From Eudorina sp. 2006-703-Eu-15 (lineage: Eukaryota; Chlorophyta; Chlorophyceae; Chlamydomonadales; Volvocaceae): a DNA stretch of 64,000 nt. The stretch spans positions 1,282,186-1,346,185 of the forward strand of contig BDSI01000010.1 of assembly GCA_003117195.1 (NCBI GenBank), read 5' to 3'. Both the position numbers and the translations under genes were made by a program. Below are positions 36,676 through 57,475 of this stretch, piece by piece (position 1 is the first letter of the stretch; each line of letters starts with the position of its first letter). The notes beneath the pieces are model-generated. The model worked only from the letters and a program-made list of their open reading frames with translations. It did not search any database and was not told the DNA's origin.

Positions 36676-39600
36676 GGCGGCCCGGCGGCGGTGACCTCCG
36701 CGGCGGCGACTGGAGAGGTGAATGACCTGCGGGTGCTTCCGTCCCTTTGTGGGACAGCCAGCCCGACGGCGGGTGGCCCGTGCAAGCGGCGCTGCTTGAG
36801 GACAGGATGTCGGTGTCGGCCGGGGCAGCGTTTGTCCCGCTGGCGCAGTCAGCGAGGCAGGAGGATGAGGGGGTCGCGGGAGGCCCACAGGGCCTGCGTT
36901 GGGTTGCTGGTGACCCAAACTCCCAAAGCCTTATACACCAGGACCCGTTCGTCGTGAACCGCACGGGAGAAGGCGCGTGTGAATGTGCAGGAATGACTGC
37001 TTGCGCAGCAGGATTTGATATCTCGGTCGCAGACGACTTGATGCCGGGGTGTAGCACCCGCCAGAGCGCGCTGCTTGGCCAGGGTCACGCAGGAAGGCCG
37101 GTTGGTATGAACGAGTGCAGCTGCAGCAGGGCTAGGCCGAACTGATTCCCGTACTTAAACTCGCTGTCGTGGACGAACATGATACAGGGCCGCGGCCGCG
37201 CATGCCGGCGCGGCCAGATGTGCCATTTTGTGATATGGACAGGCCGCTTAGGGCTGAGAGGCGCAGCTGGGCACCATAGAGAGCACGGCGAGGATGCGGG
37301 TCGGTCCGTAATGTGGTTTCGGTTTCCGCAGCGCGTATGTGTGTTGGCACTAGCCACGATCAGTTCATGGCAGGGCGCAGCCCGGGGGAGCTGTGCACAG
37401 CAGAACAGCGATGGCCCCTTGGCTGTTCGCTGATGGAGGCAACCGGCGTGTGTTGCCAGTGCCCCTTGGCTTCACGCCGCATCGGTTTGCTTCTCCCATA
37501 CCTCCGTACCAGCTTCCCTTCGTTTCGGTCACGACAGGTTCGCGTTGATCTCATCGGCATGTCCGTACTCGTGCTCCTACCTGGCCGGGTGACCAACTTG
37601 CTACATTTTATGTATACATTGTATGGCGCCAGAAGTCCGCAGCGCCGTCGCACCGCCCGCGTTGTGATGTCGGGGTCCCAACGCGTTTCAACACGTCTCC
37701 AGGGCGTGGAATGATGAGGAGGTGCTGCGCGGTCTGCGGTCTTCTACTGTGAAGGCGCTTGCTGCTGCATATCTTCGCTACCATCAAGACAGGAGTGGCT
37801 TCATTCAGCTGGCTGTGGTCAGAGGAACGGGAAGACGTGCAGGTGCAGGCATTGGTGGTAGGTAGTATAAACAGCCATGGTGCTCAGTGGACTGGGTCTG
37901 GAGATGTCAGGAACTCAGGATGTTATCAGGTCGTGAGCCCTCGTGATCGTATGTGGCGGGTGGAGTTCTTTGCACACGACGTGCGCGTGCCTTCGCCGCA
38001 CGCGTACATGGCACGGCGTGTACGGGCTGTACTGGGTACGATGGGTCGGTCGTTAAGGTCGCGGAGGCCGACGCGCCCCACATACAGGTGCCTGCAGCGC
38101 AGGACGTGATGGTCTATCTCAGTTTGCATCTAGGTCAGCACGGCGTGCCATGGCAGCCCACAGGCCATGGCCGGCAACACGACCTCATCACGACATGAAA
38201 TTCGGTCGGTTGGTAGAGGGCAAAATCACGCAGTGTCGCGTCACGAAAAAATAGGCTAAACTGGCCCGCAGGGCATAGAGTGGGTGTAGGCTCTTTGTTC
38301 GCAAAGGCAAGGCCAGGATTTCAACTTGGCTCGCTGTATGTGACGTGCTGTGCGGAAAAATAAACGTTTTGTGTCTGTCGCGGGCAGTACTGAAGTCGGG
38401 AGCCTGCGAGGCTGTGGGCCCAGGCATGCGCGCACACACCTATCTTACGACCGTCGACAGCCCGTGGGACGCTGATGGAGGATGATACGGTTGAGGCACT
38501 GCGTCTGGAGGCCCTATGGGGGAGTCTGGGGCTACTGCGCTTCATATCTTGCTGATCATGGATGAGCCTCCGATCTAGTTCAGCTTTCTTCGGTATCTTG
38601 TGTACGACCGCTCGAACTCGGTCAGGTGTCCTAGGTGGCCGCCGCACATGTACCGTGTGCGCAGATAGGGCGCAGTGAGTGCAGCGCCGCACCAATGCAG
38701 GGACAGGGGCGTACGCCCCTTTTGCGTCTCGACGCGTTCAACAGGAACAGGACAAGGGGCAGGTGAGGCGGCTCACAGGAATGAACAGGACCAGGGGGGG
38801 TGCTTCACAGTGTGGTGACGCCTCGGTGAATGTCCGTAGGTTAGCTAGGTGTTGGAGTCCGTGGGTGTGTTTCTGGGTTTGGTGGTGTCGGCGAGCACTG
38901 GAACACATTGATGAATGAAAACCGCACATCGCTTGGATGGACGGCATCAGTCCTCGGCCGGACTACACGAGTGTAGCACATGCGATGTGCGAGATGTACT
39001 AGTACTGCTGTACGTCGGCTACGAAAGGCCTGCATATGGCTGCCCGTCGTTCCCAAGGGAATGGGTGCCGCAGTGGATGGCCCCAGTGCTGGACCCAATG
39101 CGCGGTGCTTCATTCACGCTGTACGTCACCTCGGTGCGTATCCATCGTAAATTCAAAAAAATTCGCGCGCAAATTCGCACGCGCGCAAGAAACTGTGGGT
39201 TCAAATATTCTTCCCAAACTGTCACTCCGTGGGCGCTGCTGGAAGAGGCAAAAGACAACCCCATGGTGCAGGTGGTTTTCAGGGGAAACCAGGCTATGGT
39301 TTTACGGGAAAACCAGGCTATTAGTCCCAAATTTGTCCCAAACTGTCACTTTCCACCCACACAAACTTGCCGAGACTATTATTGGGACTGAATTTTTACT
39401 TGCCCTGGAAACAGCACGCGGCCATGACTTTTAGATGCATTGGGATTTTGTATCGGCGTCATCCCTTATTTTGGGTATCACACGCATCCGCGCCCAAGCC
39501 AAGGCCGATCCAGGCGTTCCACTTTCTGTAACTTCTCTGGACACGTATCGTGGGCAACCTCGTGGTGCATTCTGCAGGGGCTCCTAAAGATTTCCGAACG

Positions 39601-40343
39601 AGAGTTCACCATTCGGGAGAAAAGGAACAATATTCTTCGTGAAGGCAACGGAGATTTTCGCGGACAGGTCTTAATGGACCTACCTCAGATGACATGTAGT
39701 TGTCTTGTAGCAGATGAGATCGGCAAGGTATCTCAGCCATGGCACCCACCCATCGACCAGGGGGCACAGCGCGATCCGGAAGAAAACCGAGTTCCGGACG
39801 GTCCCCAATCCTCAACAGGCGCTTCCCCGCCAGTCTTGGGAACTGCATGCTAGCGTCGCCAGCATTGCTCCGCGCGCGCGAGCGTGCCGTCGTCTGCAGA
39901 TCAGGACCCGGCCCACACCACACACAACGCACCTCATATACATCCCACCTACGCATCCCATGCTGTCCACATGTCACCTTCCTCGCCCCTCAGACGTCAG
40001 CCCCGAGCACGCCTCCTCCACATTCCACGGCTGCCCTCCTTCACATCCCACGGCTGGCCCCAAAGACGTCCATGACGCAGACTCGCACAGCGTCCCGCGG
40101 CAGTGGCCCGGCGGCCGTACCTTCACCACTGAGGCGACACGGCGGTGGGCTCCGGTGACCGCCGCTGCCGTCAGTCTCTGGACCCCCCTCCTCCGGACGC
40201 CCCCAACTCCTGCCGCATCGTGCCTCTATATGTCTTCCCCGACCCCCTGATGCCCACGCGTGGTGTCCCCTGTTTTTTCCCCTTGCTTTCCATCCGGAGT
40301 TCCAGACAGCGAACCCGCCCCGCGATGTCCGGGCGGCGCCTCT
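36676..40343. other. Convergent intergenic region, possible TE relic
   Basis: It lies between the 3' ends of the PRAF-like (+) and SelO (-) genes. I see no complete gene. Scattered plus-strand segments look coding-like: DEEVLRGLRSSTVKALAAAY near 37709-37770, VPAAQDVMVYLSLHLGQHGV near 38089-38150, YGCPSFPREWVPQWMAPVLD near 39035-39095, and LLKISEREFTIREKRNNILR near 39580-39645. The first two vaguely recall the N-terminal core-binding domain of tyrosine recombinases, but they are in different frames and too short to name. A decayed mobile element is the simplest guess. Confidence 0.35.
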
Positions 40344-48140
<7,797 letters not shown>

Positions 48141-50030
48141 CTGAGCGGAGGGAGGGAGGGAGGTATAGCGAGGGGCGGGGAGGGAGGGGCAGGGAGGGAG
48201 GGAGGGAGGGAGGAAGAGGGGCGTAAGGACTCAGCGGACAGATCGGGCAGATACCGCAAGTCGGGCAGGTGCCGCAGGTCGGGCAGGCGCCGCAGGTGGT
48301 GTAGCGCAGCACGGGAGGCCAGCGCAACGCGGACCTCCAGCGCAGCGCAGCAAGGGACCGGATTCGGGCCACCGCCCATGACCGTGGCCGCCGTCATCCG
48401 ACCCCCACGGCTTCGTAGAAACTCGACGGCATGCATGCCAGGACCGATCCCACCCAAACCGGTGCGTCTTGTTTGTTACTGGCATACAGAGGCACACGGC
48501 GTTGCAACTGCCGATCGATTCGAAGTCCAGTCGCCCCTCAGGTTACCGGGCTGCCCCTTCGCAAAGCTGCCGGGCGCGGTCGTTGGCTGCTTCAGGTGGA
48601 GCCTGACACCATCGCGGCTGTCCCCGTACCTCCAGTTTCGACCCCGGGCTGTCAGGCAGAGGACTGGGGGGAGCGTTGACCGCGGTCTCCGCAGCGTGGG
48701 CTGCCACACACAACCCCTGTCGAACGGCCGTTGAAAGAGCTCGAGGACCATACGCACTCCCGCATTTGCTGGATCTGCACGCGAGGTTGCAGCTGTCCCC
48801 GTTGGCAGGCTTAGCGCAGCCTCCAGTCCAAGGCAGGCTGTTAGGCAGCGCCCAGGCCATGGATGTTGCGTACTGGATGGAGCGGCCTGCAGTGCTGCGC
48901 GCGCGTGCTGTTAGGCCTGACCACATTGTAGAAGACTGTGGAAAGCTCCTGATTTGCGACGGCCGTGAGGCGGTATGCGACCCGATGGCCGCTGACGTGG
49001 TCATCGGGGCTCTTGACCAAAAGGAAATGTTCAAATGACTTTAAACAAATCTTTTCATCACAATCAAACTTTTCTCACCATTGAGAAATTGCCTTTCCAT
49101 TCGTCAGAACAGTAGGCTGTCGTGCATTTGGTTCCAATCGCGTTCTTACAGCTTTTCACAGGCATGCTTACCCAACAAAGAGCTGCATGTTGTTATGCTT
49201 GTTGTATTAGGGTCTGCAAAACCCTACCCATATTAGTAGCTACACTACTAGTCTGGCCCCACAACGTCAATCGCTGTGCCATCGTCCTCTTGGCCGGCAA
49301 CACCGATGATCCCTGCTCGGGCGCTGAGGTGCCACAGGACGTATACGCCGCAGATTCAGGTGCGTCGTTGGGCGGAGCGCTGACGGCGTGTGACTCGCTG
49401 AAGTACTCGGTCTGACGCCTAGCGTATAGCGCTGCACGAGGGTCGCTGGCCACACTCCCAGCTTCCCTTGGGAATACATGGGTGGGCACGGAAACCATGC
49501 TGAGGCTTATCTTTACCAACAATCGCCTCGGGTTTCGATGGAAATGCTGGAACACGTGTTGGGGCACCTCCTGTGCCAGGGGGGAACGTGGGTATGGCGC
49601 CGGCGCGCTCGCATGATAAGATGTTACACATACATGTGCACAATTTCAACGTCCGTATCGGTTCGTTCTGCACCAGATGTGCAGTTTCTCTTCAGCCCAA
49701 TTACCTCCAAAGATTCTTCGCTCGTGTCCTTGGCTGTCACTACAAACGAGTCTGCGTCTTTTACCCACTGAATATCTGAAACACGAACGGATAACCCGCC
49801 AGGCAGCGACAAGCGCTTGGCGCACTGCCGCGGGGTGCGCCGCCTATCGTGGCAGCGGCCCCACGTCTTCAGGCACCAGCACCAGCAGCGCCGCCCGCTG
49901 GTCGGGCGGCAAGATCCCCCCATCTGGGTCGGGGCCCAACAGTAGCAGCAACAGCGGCCGCTTCAGGAGCAGCAACAGCGGCCGCCTGAACACAGGTCGT
50001 CGAGGCTTGACCCTCCCAGGAGTTGCTCCC
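48141..50030. other. Divergent region upstream of SelO
   Basis: It should contain the missing first exon(s) and promoter of SelO (-) and the promoter of the ATP adenylyltransferase gene (+). Minus-strand sequence at 48255-48400 encodes ALEVRVALASRAALHHLRRL, which could be the SelO N-terminus, but the only good GT donor (48254) does not keep that frame. Plus and minus frames at 48543-49038 are both open and undecidable. A GGGAGG-rich tract lies at 48150-48212. The stretch 49040-49600 is AT-richer, with no gene seen. Confidence 0.4.
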
Positions 50031-53000
50031 ATGGCGTCCAGCGCCGCGGCAGCTGCCACCGCCCCTCCAGTCGAGCCGTCCGCCCCAGACCCGACTCCGG
50101 CGGCGCTGTGGGACGAGATCGTGACTGTTTACGACAGGGCCCAGGCCACTGGGGCCTGCAGCAAGACCGACACCCAGGTGCGGCAGCCCAACCTGCTGCA
50201 CCGTTCTGCCGGCCTCCACGCTGTAACCGTCAACTAACCAACCAACCAATCAACAAACAACGGCCTCCGGAGTCCCGGCGCCCTTTTCATTCCGGCATCC
50301 CAGCCAGTCAGGAGGGCGGCCTGGAGGCCTGGCAGGTTCTCTGTCATTGGTCGCCATGTTCGTCGTCACCCCTGAACCTTACTTATTCCCGCGCTTTTAC
50401 GCCCACTGACCCGTGGGTCTTGCCTTCCAGGTGGAGATCCTCCGCGACTCGTCGCTCGGCGTGGATTTCGTGCTGCGAGTGGCTGCGGCGCTCAAAGCCA
50501 AGCCGCAGGGCCCGGGCCCCGCGGAAACCACGGGTAAGGGAGGAAGCCTCAGTGTTTCGCCTTTCGCGGCGGTCGGAGGCCCGTGCTAATATAATCATTA
50601 AGGATGTTACAGTGGACCCCGCGGGTCATCGGTGACAGCCAAAGCTTCCTCAGATCCTCACGATACCCTGTGAATATGTGCGCGCCATTCGCACAGGGCT
50701 CGTACAGGGCCGGTGCAGGGCTCGAACAAACGATGCAGCAGACCACGGGCGGCGTAACAACGTGATCAACAGCTGCGTGCCTGCAGACCGTACAAATAGG
50801 GTAATTTGTTATTTCTATGCAGTTTTGCGCCAAGCGGTGCCGACTGCCGGCGTCCATAACTCTGACCGAACTTTGACCGGACTTTGACCGGACTTTGACC
50901 GGACTTAGCTCGGCCCTCGGTGACCGCTGTGGCAGCAACCAAGGCGACCAAGGCGCCGCCGCCGGCCTGGAGGAACCCCTTCTCGCCGCCCGAGCCCGAG
51001 CTCTTCGTACGGCACCTGGGCCCTGACCACAGCCTCGTACTGAACAAGTTCAACGTCGTACAACACCATGTGCTGGTCATCACACGCGAGTTCCGGAGCC
51101 AGGCGGAGCCGCTGTACGGCAGCGATCTGGCGGTGACCCTTGATGTCCTCAAGGTACGGTTCTTGTTGATGTGGGTTGCGGCAGGCCCAGCGCCTCAAAG
51201 TTTAGTGTGCATCAAGAGCCACGCCATGCGATGCCGTACTGTACTGTGCCGTACCGTACCTTGTGCATCATCACAATGCGGAAACGTGCTCGACCACCCC
51301 AACGCCAGTGCTTGTGTTGAGGTGCGGGAACGGGCAGCGCGGGGCATGTGCTTGCCCCGGCATGTGCCCCTGAGATACACGGTTCCCGGTTCCGGTCGGT
51401 CGTACGGAATCTCCTTTCTCCAGGCCCCTTGGGCAGGCGAGTGCGGGGGCCTGCCCTGCAGCCGCCCAAACCCGTCATGCACGACTGGGACCGACCCCCT
51501 TAGACCGCTTGACGTGCCCGCGCCGGCTGCTGCCATCCGACCTCCCGCGGGTCAGGCCATGCCGTCCGGCGGAGTAGCGTTCTACAACTGCGGGCCCAAC
51601 TCGGGACGTAGCCAGCCGCACAAACACCTCCAGGTATGGAGGCGGGGCCGGGGCGGGGCGGGGCGGTGGGATGGGAAGGGGTAGAGGGAATTGGTAGGCA
51701 ACGATGCGGAGGGATGGGATGGGGTGAGCGCGCCCGCAACGTTCCACCTGTGACCTTCTTTCATTCCTGTAGTGTGCCATGCAGTAGCGGGGGCAGGGGC
51801 AGGGGTGAGGGGCAGGCGCAGTCGGGGGGCAGGGGCTATGCTGAGGGGCAGGGACAGGAGCAGGGATAGCGCAGCCGCCGGGGCACTGAGGCACTGGGGC
51901 GCGACCTTCTCATGACGTCGACTCGCGCTTTGGCGACCACGACATCGTCCCTCAAGGCTCTAATACCGTAATACGGTACGTACGGTAGGGCTAACCCGGG
52001 ACGCACCCGCTACGGTACGTACGGTAGGGCTAACCCGGGACGCACCCGCTACGGTACGTACGGTAGGGCTAACCCGGGACGCACCCGCTACGGTACGTAC
52101 GGTAGGGCTAACCCGGGACGCACCCGCTACGGTACGTACGGTAGGGCTAACCCGGGACGCACCCGCTACGGTACGTACGGTAGGGCTAACCCGGGACGCA
52201 CCCGCTACGGTACGTACGGTAGGGCTAACCCGGGACGCACCCGCTACGGTACGTACGGTAGGGCTAACCCGGGACGCACCCGCTACGGTACGTACGGTAG
52301 GGCTAACCCGGGACGCACCCGCTACGGTACGTACGGTAGGGCTAACCTGGGACGCACCCACTAACCCCTGGTCGCCGGCAGGCGGTGCCGCTGCCCTTCG
52401 CCCAGGGTCAGCCGGATGCGGCCCCCGTCCAGCCGCTCATCGATGCAGCGGCGGCGGCGGCGGCGGCGCAGCCGCTCCAACCGCTCGAGCTGCGGAAGTT
52501 GCCGTACAGATGCTACGCGGCGCTCCTGCCGGAGCGGTGCGTGCGTGCGTGCGTGTGTGTGTGAATCGTTTTTGTGTGTGTGTGTGTGTGTGTTCAAGAG
52601 AACTGAGCCGCGAGAACTGAAGTCCAGTGCAATAACCGATGCTGGCGACGGAAACAGACCGTGTGTGTGTGTGTGCGTGCGTGTATGCACTGCGTTGGAT
52701 GGATGGATTGCTCGTGGCCCGGCTTTTTTATCGCCGCGCACCCACCACTCAGCTACCGACTTTGGCCAAGAATCGCAGGTCACATTCTGCCGCCGTATCC
52801 CAATGGACCGGTCCGCTTTCATCGTTTCATGCCATACCGCATGCGTCGCCGCCATGATGGGAGTTTTGACGGAGAGGTGCTCGGCATAATCCACGACCGC
52901 CCCAATATCACGTGAACATACACTTCCGTCGATGTGCATGTCGTCCGTAACTGGCTCGTCACGGGCATGCTTCCAGCTCACCAGTTCAGTGCCCGCGTCC

Positions 53001-53375
53001 CCAAACGCTCCCCTTACCCCGCATTGGTGCCCCCCGCGCAGTCCCACAGCCGAGCAACTCGAGTCCGCGTTTAATGCGTTGCTACAGCTCTGCCATCCGG
53101 GCTACAGCCACGTGCCGTCGCCGCTGCTACGGGATGGGCCGCCTCGCGACGCTGCCACAGCCGCCGCCGTGGCGTCTGGATCTGTGTCGTACAATGTACT
53201 GCTGACGCGATCCTGGATGATGCTGGTGCCGCGGGGCGCGGAGCGGTGCGGCCCGTTGGCGCTCAACAGCCTGGCGTTCGCTGGGACGATGCTCGTACGG
53301 TCCGAGGACGAGCTGGAATTTGTACGGCAGACGGGTCCCTCTGAGATCTTGGCGCGCGTGGGCGAGCCGTGGTGA
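50031..53375 (+). CDS. ATP adenylyltransferase (Ap4A phosphorylase)
   Basis: Six exons join in phase: 50031-50177, 50431-50533, 50909-51153, 51556-51633, 52382-52536 and 53042-53375, giving 353 residues. The ATG at 50031 gives MASSAAAAATAPP; the frame stays open upstream to 49677, so a longer N-terminus is possible. Conserved features in order: NPFSPPEPELFVRHLGPDHS, LNKFNVVQHHVLVITREF, then VAFYNCGPNSGRSQPHKHLQ spliced to VPLPF. His187 and His189 form the histidine-triad-like active site of the GHMP/HIT-related APA1/2 family. The C-terminal domain (SYNVLLTRSWMMLVPR, LNSLAFAGTMLV) completes the fold. The enzyme cleaves diadenosine tetraphosphate with phosphate to ATP and ADP, or runs in reverse. 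Length fits the yeast enzymes (about 320 residues) plus an Ala/Pro-rich N-terminus and an Ala run. No targeting signal is clear. Confidence 0.87.
50590..50651 (-). mobile_element. Truncated retroposon copy in intron
   Basis: The minus-strand copy carries the full 3' core (GAGGAAGCTTTGGCTGTCAC, GATGACCCGCGGGGTCCACT, GTAACATCC) followed by a TTAATGATTATAT-like tail. It lies in intron 2 of the ATP adenylyltransferase gene. I could not find a clear target duplication. Confidence 0.7.
51972..52361. repeat. 39-bp minisatellite, 10 copies
   Basis: Ten near-perfect copies of a 39-bp unit starting TACGGTACGTACGGTAGGGC lie in the intron before the fifth ATP adenylyltransferase exon. The period is a multiple of three, so a 13-residue peptide repeat (VAGASRVSPTVRT) is open on the minus strand. 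Each unit contains the palindrome-rich GGTACGTACGG. There are no variable spacers. Confidence 0.97.
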
Positions 53376-56300
53376 ATGCCCATCTGCGGGAACAAGATGT
53401 TTCCCGCCATATGGGTTTTGGGTTTTTGTTTCTGGGTCACACACGTACGGCACGTCTGCCACACGAAGCGACCGCTGCATGCACGGAAAGCGCTCTAGCA
53501 CCTGGACAGTACGGGCAGTACGGATAGTACGGTAACCAACAGCTTGGGTGACACGGCGGCCATGAATGTTGCCCGGCTGTCATCGTTGCGCGATCATCGG
53601 TGGGGTCAAACTGCCACCATGAATGACTCATTCATATCATACCGGGAGGTGAGTAACGCAGATGGAAATCCTACGATGGAGATCCCATCGCAGTTCATGT
53701 TGGTGACCGACTGGCAATGTACGGCAGATGACGGACTGGCAATGTACGACAGGTGCGCGAGGGGATGGAAAGAGGCCCGGGGCACGTGGGACTGCGGGGC
53801 TGTTGATGATGATGGATTGGTAGGTCCGTGACGGGGATGTCCGTTTGCGTGCCGCCCTCGTGATCACGAAGTCATTACAATTCTGCGCCAACCGCCAAGT
53901 AAGAATAATTAACGAAGATTTTGGCACTTGGCTCTGTCTGAGAATCGACGCGCGGAGCACGAGGAAGGGGGGGAGCTGTGCATGGCTTGCTTCCGTCCAA
54001 AGAGATATCCTCTACACCGCTGCGTGCCGCGGACCTCCAGCTTACCAGAGATCCCTGCTGCCGTACGGGTTGTCGTGCACGGCAAGGCAGCGGCGCCGGC
54101 CTATCAGCAGGTCATGGCGTGCTTGTCGTGTGCACGTGACGGGCCGGCCATTTCGTGGCAACAAGAATGCTGCAACAGCTGCCGAGCCGCCGAAGCCCGA
54201 GAGCGCTTGCGACATGCCCTGGGGAGCCTGTCCGGAGCGCCATGGTGGCGTTAGTTCATTTAGGCAGTGTATGGTGAGGAAGCCTCGGCTGTCGCCGGGG
54301 CTGTCACCGATGACCCGCGGGGTCCGCTGTAACATCCTAATAATAATGCCCTGGTATGGGGATCAGGTGGCTATCTTATTTTGCAGAGTATCTATGGCCA
54401 GAGGTACTCTTTGCCCAATCGTGCTGAAAGTATCTGTCGGAGGGAGCTTTTGCCGGTATTTTATCTACGCAAGGGGGCTTTCCTCCGCGCGAGAGGCCAT
54501 GAGCATCTAAAACCTTATTTTTCCCCCAAGGAACAGCATCCGTCAAAACTAAAGATTTTCGGTCAAATATGTATTCATATCTTAAGGTCGCCACCCTGAT
54601 GGCGATGTCGCGGCTTGTTGAGGTCGCATCTTAAGAAACCGATCCAAGGTGGACCCTCCTTGCTTATGTGCCGTGTGGTATATGCCGTGTCGTCATATAC
54701 ACACAACATCACAGCCGGACCGCAGGAGAATATAGAATCTCGGCCAGGCATGCCCTAGGCCACGTGCCGCAATCAGCCAAACGCGCGGAAACCGTCCAAG
54801 CACCGATCCAGCAGTCAACCATTGACCTGGCCCGACCCCGTCGCGCCGGTTACCTGAATGTAGACGGCCGTAGGCGCCAGTCGCCGGTTCGTCTCCGCTT
54901 CCGCACATCTGTCATGCTTCATTACCATTCACTCGTGTCGTTTCGTGTTCTTCTTCAGTTCTACACTTCTGCTGAACTGTAACCCTCCCCCGATGTTTGC
55001 CAGCTGTTCGGCGCCCTGTCTAAGGTTGGCCTTGTGGCCGTATGTATCCCTCTTGAACTGAACCGAGGAACCGTTGCGCTCGCTTCCGCGCGCGAGGCGC
55101 TGCAGGCAGGGGGCTGCGTGCGCACCTGTGCAGGGGGCATCGGACCTGAAAGCGATAAAGGGCAGTAACAAATATGATTGAGAGACTAGGATTAAAGGCG
55201 CGCTTTCGATACCGTCAACTGCCGTCAACTGACAATCGCGACGCGTCCCGACTCAGGTCACTCGAATTTGAGTGGTTGAAAACCGCCCCATAGTGCCACA
55301 CAACCTACGCACATTAAGTTCAAATATATTTTGCCGTAAAACCATTAATATTTTTGAAATCGTGAAAACGACTTCGGGGGGTTTTCCCCTGAGGTCTTCT
55401 TTCCATTTTAAATGACAGGATATGTTTGGCGCTCCTTGGTAATGATTCAGACAGAAAAGCGCAAAGGGCACTCCGCTCCAAAACTTTTCAAATGCGCATA
55501 CCGTATGCGGATCCCCAGACGGTTGGGTCCGCCCGCCTTCGCCCGCCCCTGAGGCTCAGGGGGCCCTGGCAGGGCCTGAGCGCCCGTGCATCATGTATGT
55601 AGCCATAGGCCAGATCGCAACACACACGTATCTATCCGGCATGTGCTGGTATTGAAACGCTTGAGCGGGCTGCGCCTGGCTGTGCTTATTTTGACTCCGA
55701 AGGCTGTCAGGTATATACATATACCCTGTATCGCAAAGGTTGCCTTGAACGAATACTTACAATTGGAATTGTGTAACACAGTTCAGCCTGACAGGGCCTG
55801 ACAGGTGCCGCGGGTCGATGCTTGCTTGTGACTGACATACGCTTGAGGGCGACCAGCTTCACACTTATTGGCGAAAGCGTTCCGGCAAAGCCATACAATC
55901 GCTGCAATATTTTCGGCTTGTGTTTGATAGGATTTCAAGTGAGTGGTGACAATCCTGCGGCTTTGGCGCACAGAATGGCTCTGAGTAAACGAAACATTAT
56001 CATCGCTGTATGTTTTGCTTTGTGCATACATTTACGTACTTGCTGAAATTTAAGATGGCGTTAGCAAGTGAAGCTGCTGCTCCGCAACTTGGTGCTTGCT
56101 TGCTTCCAGTATGGGGCGCATCGCCTGTGGGCCTGGAGTATTGGGATCAGTTTCTGTGCCAGGCGTGCTTTGGATACTTGCCACGTTTTTACTGTTGCCG
56201 CGGGGCTCCGACGCTGCCAATGTTACGGCAGGTACGTAAGCTTATGGTACGCATGCCAAGCACGCTTACCATGCACACATGGCTTACCGCACGAGGCGGT

Positions 56301-56902
56301 ACACCCAGTCCGTACGTACGTATCCGCATATTGCACGCATGTGGGACGCCGTTTGTGTGGACAGGTATGTGTGCCGTTAAGAATGTAGACGCGGTCAGCG
56401 TTACGCACGTGGTGGATCATTGTCCCCACCCGACCCGGCGGGGCCTGCACGCCATGTAGGGGCCCAGACAGCTGCACGGGAGCCTCATACCTTCAGCACC
56501 TACCCACCAGCTATGCGCTCCCACCACCACCCTCCATCCACCGCCATGCGTACACCAGGAGGGGGTAGGGTCGTACAGCTTTAGTCTTGTGCCAGATCAT
56601 GACACCACGGACTCTAGACATATTGCCCTCCTCTCCTGGCGCCAGGCGTGCCGTACTCCCCTGGCGTGAGGATTGCCCATCTGTACTGCTGCACACCGCA
56701 ACAGGCAGACCTGCATTGCTACTAACTGGTGGGGAGCCTAAATGCACCATTGCATCTGTCTAACCAGATCGATATAAAACATATCGCAATCATCGCGACT
56801 AATCATGGTTGGTCCAACCCAGTCCAACCCAGTCTCACCTGTGCGAACTTCGACAACGAGTGTCCGATTTGGTTGTGTTTAAACGGTTGTTGCCGCATGC
56901 AG
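53376..56902. other. Intergenic region with one retroposon
   Basis: It follows the ATP adenylyltransferase stop and should contain its 3' UTR and, near the right end, unresolved first exon(s) of the jacalin gene. From about 54350 to 56060 it is AT-richer, with only short frames. A plus frame at 56055-56230 (MALASEAAAPQLGACLLPVW) is followed by a possible GT donor and could be an exon, but I cannot link it in phase to anything recognisable. Confidence 0.35.
54223..54345 (+). mobile_element. Retroposon, 123-bp copy with target duplication
   Basis: An exact 9-bp duplication (ATGCCCTGG at 54214-54222 and 54346-54354) flanks 123 bp starting GGAGCCTGTCCGGAGCGCCA and ending GTCCGCTGTAACATCCTAAT plus AATA. 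It is over 85% like the 3' half of the 6900-7165 copy by eye. There are no terminal inverted repeats. Confidence 0.8.
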
Positions 56903-57475
56903 GCTGGACCAAGGTTGAGGAGTGGTCGAGCCCCTTCGGTACGTGCCACTACACGCAGTTCACGGACAACCCCCAGGGCAACAACATCACGGCCATCAGG
57001 GTACGGACAGGCGACCGAGTTGACGCGGTGGAGGTCTTCTACGGGGGCGTCTCTGGGGGCCTGCACGGCGGCTACGGAGGCAGTGCCACCTACCTGGCCC
57101 TGGACCCCGGCGAGACCATCACCTCGGTGAAGGGCCGCACGGGCGGCACCGTGGACCAGCTGTGGTTCTACACCAGCAAGGGCCGCTCCGTGGGCGGCGG
57201 CGGCAGCGGGGGCTACCCGTTCCAGTCGAGCGGCGGCGAGTTGGTTCAGATTGCTGGGTGGCAGGGCACGGCCAGTCTGGAGTGCATTCAGTTCCTGTGG
57301 CGCCGCTGGATTCCCCCGCCGCCCAAGACAACATCACCGCCACCACTACGACGACCACCGTCGCCAAAGCCAATATCACCGCCACCACTACGACGACCAC
57401 CGTCGCCAAAGCCATCACCAACACTGCGGCCGCCGCCGTCGCCAAAGCCATCACCACCGCCCGCGGCACCCATCG
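56903..57475 (+). CDS. Jacalin lectin plus proline-rich exon, copy 1
   Basis: The exon begins after a GCATGCAG acceptor and encodes a jacalin-type beta-prism lectin domain: WTKVEEWSSPFGTCHYTQF, NNITAIRVRTGDRVDAVEVF, GGYGGSATYLALDPGETITS, GGTVDQLWFYTSKGRSVGGG, ECIQFLWRRW. A Pro/Ser/Lys/Arg stalk (SPPPLRRPPSPKPSP) typical of algal hydroxyproline-rich wall proteins follows. At 57476 a GTGAGG donor can end the exon. Both borders are phase 1, so the exon can be spliced to copy 2 at 58515 with a shared Gly codon. If not spliced there, the frame runs to a stop at 57618. The first exon, expected to hold a signal peptide, was not found. A secreted carbohydrate-binding wall or matrix protein is likely. 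Confidence 0.8.

Noticed and set aside
51972..52361. CRISPR-like or coding repeat array
   Set aside because: Units abut without unique spacers; it is a minisatellite in an intron.
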